Assembly (NCBI GenBank): GCA_016929775.1 | Contig: JAFGIE010000086.1 | Coordinates: forward strand, 1 to 15,230 | Direction of reading: 5' to 3' | DNA length: 15,230 bases | From: Anaerolineae bacterium | GTDB lineage: Bacteria; Chloroflexota; Anaerolineae; JAFGEY01 | In this document: positions 11,593 to 15,230 of the stretch, one piece after another | Layout of the letters: each line of letters starts with the position of its first letter | How positions within the stretch are numbered: position 1 is the stretch's first letter | The notes under the pieces: model-generated | What the model saw: the letters and a program-made list of their open reading frames with translations, nothing else | Told to the model about the DNA's origin: nothing | Database searches by the model: none | Made by a program: the position numbers and the translations under genes

Positions 11593-12930
11593 CTAGGGGA
11601 AAATGCCGCGCGACTGGATCGCGTCCGCCACGTCGTGCACGGCGAGCATGTTGGCCCCCAGGCGCATCGGCACGCCCCGCTCCCGGCTCAGCGCCCACAC
11701 CTTCTGGAAGGCCTCGACCATGATCCGCTTGAGGTGACGGTTGACCTCGGCTTCCTCCCAGAAGAAGCACTGCATGTCCTGCACCCACTCAAAGTAGCTG
11801 ACCACGACGCCGCCCGCATTCGCCAGGATGTCGGGCACGACGATCACGCCCCGATCGTTCAGGATCTCGTCGGCATCGGCGGTGGTGGGCCCGTTCGCAG
11901 CCTCGACGACCATCTTGGCGCGGACCTGCGCTACGTTGCCGGCGTGGATCTGGTGCTCGAGCGCCGCCGGGATCAGCACGTCGACGTCGCTGGTCAGCAG
12001 CTCGTGGTTGGTGATCGCCTCGACGCCCGGAGCGGCGTACCCCTCTAGCAGCCCCTGCGGATGGCGCGCTACGTGCTGGTTCAGCGCCGCGATGTCCAGC
12101 CCATGCGGGTCGTACAAGCCTCCGCTGACGTCGCTCACGGCAACGATCCGGCAGCCCATGTCGTGCAGGATCGTCGCCGTCGCCTGTCCAACGTTCCCAT
12201 AGCCCTGGACCGCCACGACTGTATCCGACGGCGCGCGCCCCACCCGCTGCAGCAGCTCTGCCGTGACCAGCGCCACGCCGCGCCCCGTCGCTTCCCGTCG
12301 ACCGAGCGACCCTCCGAGCGACACCGGCTTGCCCGTCACGATCTCCATGGTTGCGGTGTCCCGGAGCATGGACACCGTGTCCGCCACCCACGCCATCACC
12401 TGCGCATCGGTGTTGACGTCCGGCGCCGGGATGTCGCGCCTGGGTCCGAGGATCGGCAGGATCATGGTCGTGAAGCGCCGCGTGAGCCGGCACACTTCGT
12501 CGCGCGACATCTGCTTGGGATCGCACTGCACGCCGCCCTTGGCGCCGCCGTAGGGGATGCCGACCACGGCGCACTTCCATGTCATCAAGGCGGCGAGCGC
12601 CCGCACCTCGTTCAGGTCGACACCCGGGTGGTAGCGCAGCCCGCCCTTGCACGGGCCACGCGCGCTCGAGTGCTGGATCCGGTAGCCAGTATAGACCTCG
12701 ATCCGCCCATCGTCCATCTTGACGGGCACCGAGACGGTCAGCTCTCGCTCTGGCTGGCGCAGGATCGCGTGGATCCCCGGGTCGAGGTTGATCCGCTCCG
12801 CCACGTCGTCGAGCATGCTCAGGACGGTGTCCCACAAGTCCTTGCCGCGTGGCTTGGCGACCACGGGCGCAGGCTGGACCTCGACACGCGCCGGATCGGC
12901 AGGTACGGTCTCGGTTCGTTGTTCAGCCAC
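11593..12930 (-). CDS. gdhA: Glutamate dehydrogenase (Glu/Leu/Phe/Val dehydrogenase family)
   Basis: This is a 445-residue protein from GTG 12930, chosen because AAAGGAGG (12936-12943) lies five bases upstream. The family signature is intact: the substrate-binding Lys in GPCKGGLRYHP, the catalytic Lys in IPYGGAKGGV, Asp in DIPAPDVNTDA, and the Rossmann loop VQGYGNVGQATA. The strand ending after that loop is VAVSDVSGG, with an Asp that usually favours NAD. It interconverts glutamate and 2-oxoglutarate plus ammonia in the cytoplasm; length and motifs fit the small hexameric class. Residues 1-30 are a low-complexity Ala/Pro/Glu-rich lead not needed for the fold. No clear promoter is seen directly upstream, so it may be read from the promoter at 13748-13776 through the kinase remnant. 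Confidence 0.92.
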   Translation of the reverse strand: MAEQRTETVPADPARVEVQPAPVVAKPRGKDLWDTVLSMLDDVAERINLDPGIHAILRQPERELTVSVPVKMDDGRIEVYTGYRIQHSSARGPCKGGLRYHPGVDLNEVRALAALMTWKCAVVGIPYGGAKGGVQCDPKQMSRDEVCRLTRRFTTMILPILGPRRDIPAPDVNTDAQVMAWVADTVSMLRDTATMEIVTGKPVSLGGSLGRREATGRGVALVTAELLQRVGRAPSDTVVAVQGYGNVGQATATILHDMGCRIVAVSDVSGGLYDPHGLDIAALNQHVARHPQGLLEGYAAPGVEAITNHELLTSDVDVLIPAALEHQIHAGNVAQVRAKMVVEAANGPTTADADEILNDRGVIVVPDILANAGGVVVSYFEWVQDMQCFFWEEAEVNRHLKRIMVEAFQKVWALSRERGVPMRLGANMLAVHDVADAIQSRGIFP

Positions 12931-12978
12931 AGTGTCCTCCTTTACGATCTGTCGCGCCCATCGTGTGGGGCGCTGGTG

Positions 12979-13698
12979 TAGGGCGTCGAGCGAGGCGGCG
13001 TGTCCCCGCCGCTGCGCCACGTCATCGTCGTCAACCATGTGCGCGTCCAGCAGGCTGTCCGATGGCGCCGCTCCCAGAGCCGGGCGCAAGCCTGCCATGG
13101 CGCACATTCGGGGGCTGCTAGCCGCACACGCGATGCCGCCCCCCGATCTGCAGCACGGACCCTTGCTCTCTCCTCCATCACCTCAACGCGCAATGTGGCG
13201 CCTCCCCGCGATGGGCGCCTGACCACACTGCCGACCAGACTGCGCAGCACCTGGCTGATCCGCACGTGGTTCGTCGCCACGATCGCCAGAGACGGCGACG
13301 ATCCGCCGCCGCTCGGTCTGGCGCCCAACCTGGCTCGCTACCTCTGCCGCCAGGCGCGGGAGCAGCACGGGCGCGCCTTCGAGGCGCACCCGCCCAGCGT
13401 CGATCGCCGGGGACTCGAGCAGATCGTGGATCAGGTCCAGGGCATCGCGCCGGGCGTCACGGAGGGTGAGACAGTCGCGCACAGGGCCGTAGAACAAAAG
13501 GATGCCCGTCTCGGCGGCATCGAGCGCGTCGAACGGGCAGGAGGTAGAGCAGCAGAGCATGGCTTCCAAGTCGTGCCGCGTCGCCAGGATCTGGGCGATC
13601 TCGAGCATCGCCTGTCGGCGATGCTCGTGGTTGCTGCTATGACCGTCCCCGGGACTGGCGTCATCCGGCGGGAGGTTGTCTTGGCGCGGATCGCACAT
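12979..13698 (-). pseudogene. Decayed GAF-domain histidine kinase gene, in three frames with an internal deletion
   Basis: From ATG 13698 the first frame gives a GAF-like opening (MLEIAQILATRHDLEAML, DALDAAETGILLFYGP, LTLR). At about 13458 it passes straight into what looks like the end of a kinase dimerisation domain (ALDLIHDLLESPAIDAGRVRLE, LPRLAAEVASQV), so the rest of the GAF domain and the phospho-accepting His helix are missing. The ATPase domain continues in a second frame near 13270 (HVRISQVLRSLVGSVV, like R-x-x-Q-V-L-x-N-L-x-x-N-A, with the key Asn lost). It then reads RVEV and AADRGAA at 13148 (like D-x-G-x-G). Faint traces appear in a third frame after 13092 (GLRPAL, LLDAH, RRGHAASL), ending before the gdh ribosome site. 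The first frame alone would encode 171 residues. Kinase identity is by eye from motif order and is fairly likely; loss of function is near certain if so. Confidence 0.6.
13602..13627. repeat. Perfect 11-bp inverted repeat with 4-base loop in the kinase remnant
   Basis: CGAGCATCGCC (13602-13612) pairs fully with GGCGATGCTCG (13617-13627) around TGTC. On the minus strand the hairpin would form about 70 bases into the remnant's message. No T tract follows. It may be chance within the codons for HEHRRQAMLE, or a structure gained during decay. Confidence 0.5.
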
Positions 13699-13747
13699 CG
13701 TCGTGACCTATCCTCGCGGCGCACGTGGCACCCTATGCTCTACCTGG

Positions 13748-13776
13748 ATTATAGCCCCAATCGCGCAGTTGGGCAA
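13748..13776 (-). promoter_or_regulatory. Predicted promoter reading into the kinase remnant and gdh
   Basis: TTGCCC (13776-13771) and the consensus TATAAT (13753-13748) are separated by 17 bases, about 50 bases upstream of ATG 13698. The promoter looks intact although its first gene is decayed; it may now serve the glutamate dehydrogenase gene downstream. Confidence 0.6.
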
Positions 13777-13847
13777 GACGCGCTCGTCGAGCGAGGTAGT
13801 GTGTCCTTGGTTCGAGGATTGTGGGACCGCTCGTGACCTCTGCTCCC

Positions 13848-14020
13848 GGACGCCCGTCGGGCACCGCGCGCCTGCCCCTACGGACGCATTGGTGGAACTC
13901 GGGTGCGCGGTACCCTCCATCATGGCGCGCGGCACGAGACGTGGAGCGAGGCCTACGTCAATCCGGCGCTCGGGGCGTGGTTGCTGGGACAGGAACGCGC
14001 AGAGAAGCCAGCACAGCCAC
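13848..14020 (+). pseudogene. C-terminal remnant of an alpha/beta-hydrolase esterase
   Basis: In one plus-strand frame TPVGHRAPAPTDALVELG resembles the segment before the last strand of dienelactone-hydrolase/phospholipase-like esterases. After a shift near 13905 the next frame gives VRGTLHHGARHETWSEAY then VNPALGAWLLGQER. This matches the usual ending, with catalytic His in G-x-x-H-D-x-W, then a-Y-x-N-P-x-L-x-x-W-L-L-x-Q. No start, ribosome site or stop is in the right place, and the frame runs on antisense to the Fur gene. Only about 55 residues remain, so the call rests on one good motif. The gap between the flanking promoter and the Fur gene holds nothing else I can support. Confidence 0.5.
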
Positions 14021-14094
14021 CGGGCATGCGACCGCCCCCGGAGGCACTGAGAGAGGCGCAGACCCGGCACAGCAGCGACGAGATGGGCTGCGCT

Positions 14095-14526
14095 TCAGTC
14101 CCGTTGCGCGCACGAGCGGCACAGTCCCGTGATCGAGAGATGTGCCAGATCGGCGACAAAGCCGTACCGCTCCTCGAGGTGCGCCGCCAAGGGCTGCGCC
14201 TCTGCTAGATCGATGCCGCTCACCTCGCCGCACGCCCGGCAGATCAGGTGCACGTGTGGCCCATGCACGCCCAGCAGCTCGTAGCGCCGCTCCCCATCGC
14301 CCATGTCGATGCACGCCACCAAGCCGAGTTCCTGGAGCAGGTCCAGCGTCCGGTAGACGGTCGAGACGTCCACCGCCGAGGCAACCGAATGCACCTGGGC
14401 ATAGATCGCGTCCGCTGTCGCCAGGCCCTCCGTGGCATGCAGCGCAGACAGGACCAACTCGCGCTGCGGCGTGAGGCGCAGTCCGCGCTCGCGCAACTTG
14501 CGCGCAAAGACTTTCTCGCAGGCCAT
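14095..14526 (-). CDS. Fur-family metal-responsive repressor, possibly nickel-sensing (Nur-like)
   Basis: This is a 143-residue protein with the Fur layout: a winged-helix DNA-binding half (LRLTPQRELVLSALH, VDVSTVYRTLDLLQELGLV) and a dimerisation half (HGPHVHLICRACGEVSGID). Two C-x-x-C pairs (C96/C99 and C136/C139) should hold a structural zinc. H88, H91, H93 and H129 are candidate sensory ligands; the His usually found near residue 33 in the A-x-E-I-Y helix is replaced (LATADAIY). The gene begins 11 bases after the His-tail gene, and its AGGGGGAG ribosome site overlaps that gene's stop codon, so it is the third gene of a cooT operon. Partner genes and an upstream TTGCAA-type site argue for nickel, but zinc, iron or peroxide sensing (Zur, Fur, PerR) cannot be excluded from sequence alone. 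Confidence 0.88.
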   Translation of the reverse strand: MACEKVFARKLRERGLRLTPQRELVLSALHATEGLATADAIYAQVHSVASAVDVSTVYRTLDLLQELGLVACIDMGDGERRYELLGVHGPHVHLICRACGEVSGIDLAEAQPLAAHLEERYGFVADLAHLSITGLCRSCAQRD

Positions 14527-14537
14527 GATCGCTCCCC

Positions 14538-14858
14538 CTAGTGCGCGTGCGGGTGATCGTGCGGATGGTCGTGCTCGGGCGGGTGATCGTGCTCGTGCGG
14601 ATGGTCGTGCTCGTGCGGATGGTCGTGCGCGTGCTCGTGCCCGCCCGGCGTGATCGGCCCGCCCAGCGCCTCCAGCGCGCGCTGCAGATCGGCGCTTGCC
14701 TGCTGCGAGCGGTCGATCGCCGTGCGGATCAGCTCCGCGGCACCCGCGTACCCCGCCTCTTCTGCTGCGTGTGCCCAGCGCGCATAGTCGCTCGCGTGCT
14801 CTTGGTTGTGCTCGATCCAGTGCGGCAGCAGCATGCGCAGCTTTTCGACCTCGGTCAT
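14538..14858 (-). CDS. Small helical protein with a 16-histidine C-terminal tail, likely metal buffer
   Basis: This is a 106-residue protein. Residues 1-70 look all-helical with charged, heptad-like spacing (EKLRMLLPHWIEHNQEHASDY, AAELIRTAIDRSQQASADLQRALEAL) and already carry several His. After GGPITPGG the tail from residue 74 alternates His with Asp, Glu or Pro (HDHPHE units) and holds 16 His in 33 residues, ending in AH. Such tails bind Ni, Zn, Co or Cu, as in HypB, UreE and Hpn-type proteins, and serve storage or delivery. The gene's ATG overlaps the cooT stop codon (ATGA), so translation is coupled; GGAAGG lies upstream inside cooT. I do not recognise the helical domain by name. No signal peptide, so it acts in the cytoplasm. 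Confidence 0.85.
   Translation of the reverse strand: MTEVEKLRMLLPHWIEHNQEHASDYARWAHAAEEAGYAGAAELIRTAIDRSQQASADLQRALEALGGPITPGGHEHAHDHPHEHDHPHEHDHPPEHDHPHDHPHAH
14563..14634. repeat. Four in-phase 18-bp tandem units encoding the His tail
   Basis: Units start at 14563, 14581, 14599 and 14617; on the plus strand the pattern is GGATGGTCGTGCTCGTGC with a few changes. Each encodes six residues of the E-H-D-H-P-H type. The tail can therefore grow or shrink by unequal pairing without loss of frame. Confidence 0.75.
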
Positions 14859-15052
14859 ATGCCGCTTCCTTCCTGGCGCACAGAAGAGACCAGCACGCGG
14901 TGCTTGAGCAGATCGATGCCCTGCAGCGTGCCCTTGACCTCCTGTGGTTCGCCGAAAAAGGTGCGCATCAAGATGCCGTCGCTTGTCGGCTCCAGCCAGA
15001 TCACGTCGCGCATGATCTCCTGGTCATCCAGATAAACGGTTGCCTGGCACAT
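14855..15052 (-). CDS. cooT: CooT-family nickel-binding protein
   Basis: This is a 65-residue protein starting M-C, with the conserved Cys2 that binds nickel in CooT proteins. It continues as short beta strands (ATVYLDDQEIMRDVIWLEP, ILMRTFFGEPQEVKGTLQGIDL, RVLVSSV), the small barrel expected of the family at its usual length. AGGAGG (15060-15065) lies seven bases before ATG 15052. CooT was first known as an accessory protein for nickel insertion into carbon monoxide dehydrogenase, but many relatives stand apart from that enzyme. No dehydrogenase gene is in the window; here it heads an operon with a His-tailed protein and a Fur-type regulator, which points to general nickel handling. Confidence 0.85.
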   Translation of the reverse strand: MCQATVYLDDQEIMRDVIWLEPTSDGILMRTFFGEPQEVKGTLQGIDLLKHRVLVSSVRQEGSGI

Positions 15053-15078
15053 CTGTCGTCCTCCTGTGGGCGTCTTTG

Positions 15079-15094
15079 TTGCAACTCTTTGCAG
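15079..15094. promoter_or_regulatory. Candidate Fur-family (Nur-like) operator at the cooT promoter
   Basis: TTGCAA-CTCT-TTGCAG is an interrupted palindrome; TGCAA and TTGCA (15080-15084 and 15089-15093) are a perfect inverted pair. From memory, the nickel regulator Nur of Streptomyces binds a TTGCAA-N5-TTGCAA type site; here the spacer is four bases. The site lies just downstream of the -10 box, covering the likely transcription start, where a bound repressor would block initiation. Confidence 0.55.
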
Positions 15095-15100
15095 TTACGT

Positions 15101-15129
15101 ATTATAGCAGAATGCGGGACCGGGAGCAA
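15101..15129 (-). promoter_or_regulatory. Predicted promoter of the cooT operon
   Basis: TTGCTC (15129-15124) and the consensus TATAAT (15106-15101) are separated by 17 bases. The -10 box is 48 bases upstream of ATG 15052. No other promoter is needed for the three tightly packed genes. Confidence 0.7.
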
Positions 15130-15230
15130 GTGCCGAATGCCGTGGGGCGTCCTTCAGTTCTGGGGCGAGCTGTAGACGCGGTCCCAAGTCGAATCGAAGC
15201 GCCCACTGAGAATAGTAGAGCGCAGGGAGA

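Noticed and set aside
13800..13850. A GGTTCGAGG string suggesting a tRNA T-arm
   Set aside because: The flanking bases do not form the five-pair stem, and no anticodon or acceptor stem can be built around it.
15107..15230. A short open stretch at the right edge on the minus strand, ending at TGA 15156-15154, that could be the C-terminus of a gene outside the window
   Set aside because: All three minus-strand frames are open over much of this stretch and no motif is recognisable, so there is nothing to support a coding call.

Overview
The window is GC-rich bacterial DNA with dense coding on both strands. Strong Shine-Dalgarno sequences precede most genes, GTG starts are frequent, and several promoters are of the sigma-70 type. 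The gene content (a CotH/lamin-tail lipoprotein, an LacZ-type GH2 enzyme, an enolase-superfamily dehydratase with a DapA-type aldolase, a hexameric-type glutamate dehydrogenase, and a CooT/Fur metal operon) would fit an environmental heterotroph such as a member of the Chloroflexota. That assignment is inference from general character, with no marker gene in view.

Layout. 1-1419 (-): a lipoprotein with a lamin-tail domain and the start of a CotH-kinase-like region, cut by the window edge. It is divergent from a plus-strand run at 1669-5906: a HemG-like flavodoxin, a GNAT acetyltransferase with a helical tail, an FG-GAP/VCBS propeller protein that probably starts at CTG, and an ABC-exporter-type membrane domain with no ATPase domain. 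5952-8082 (-): an acid-sugar-type module, with a DapA-family aldolase/dehydratase followed by an enolase-superfamily dehydratase. It is divergent from a large GH2 beta-galactosidase (8271-11420, +) across a region with back-to-back promoters. The GH2 gene ends in a perfect 14-bp hairpin whose loop holds its stop codon. It converges on a glutamate dehydrogenase gene (11593-12930, -).

Upstream of the glutamate dehydrogenase is a decaying stretch. 12979-13698 (-) carries the recognisable remains of a GAF/histidine-kinase gene split over three frames, with a large internal deletion, still behind an intact-looking promoter. 13848-14020 (+) carries the C-terminal end of an alpha/beta-hydrolase esterase with a frameshift. 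The right end (14095-15129, -) is a compact three-gene operon: a CooT-like nickel-binding protein, a small helical protein with a 16-histidine tail, and a Fur-family regulator. The genes overlap or nearly touch. An interrupted palindrome resembling the nickel-regulator (Nur) box lies at the predicted transcription start.

The best candidate for an under-described system is this right-end operon. It reads as a self-regulated nickel (or other divalent metal) handling unit: a metal-binding carrier, a histidine-rich buffer and a sensor. The second candidate is the flavodoxin / GNAT / propeller / ATPase-less ABC membrane domain run, whose joint role I cannot name. The sugar genes in the middle form a plausible catabolic island: GH2 releases sugars, the enolase-type enzyme dehydrates an acid sugar, and the DapA-type enzyme cleaves or further dehydrates the 2-keto-3-deoxy product.
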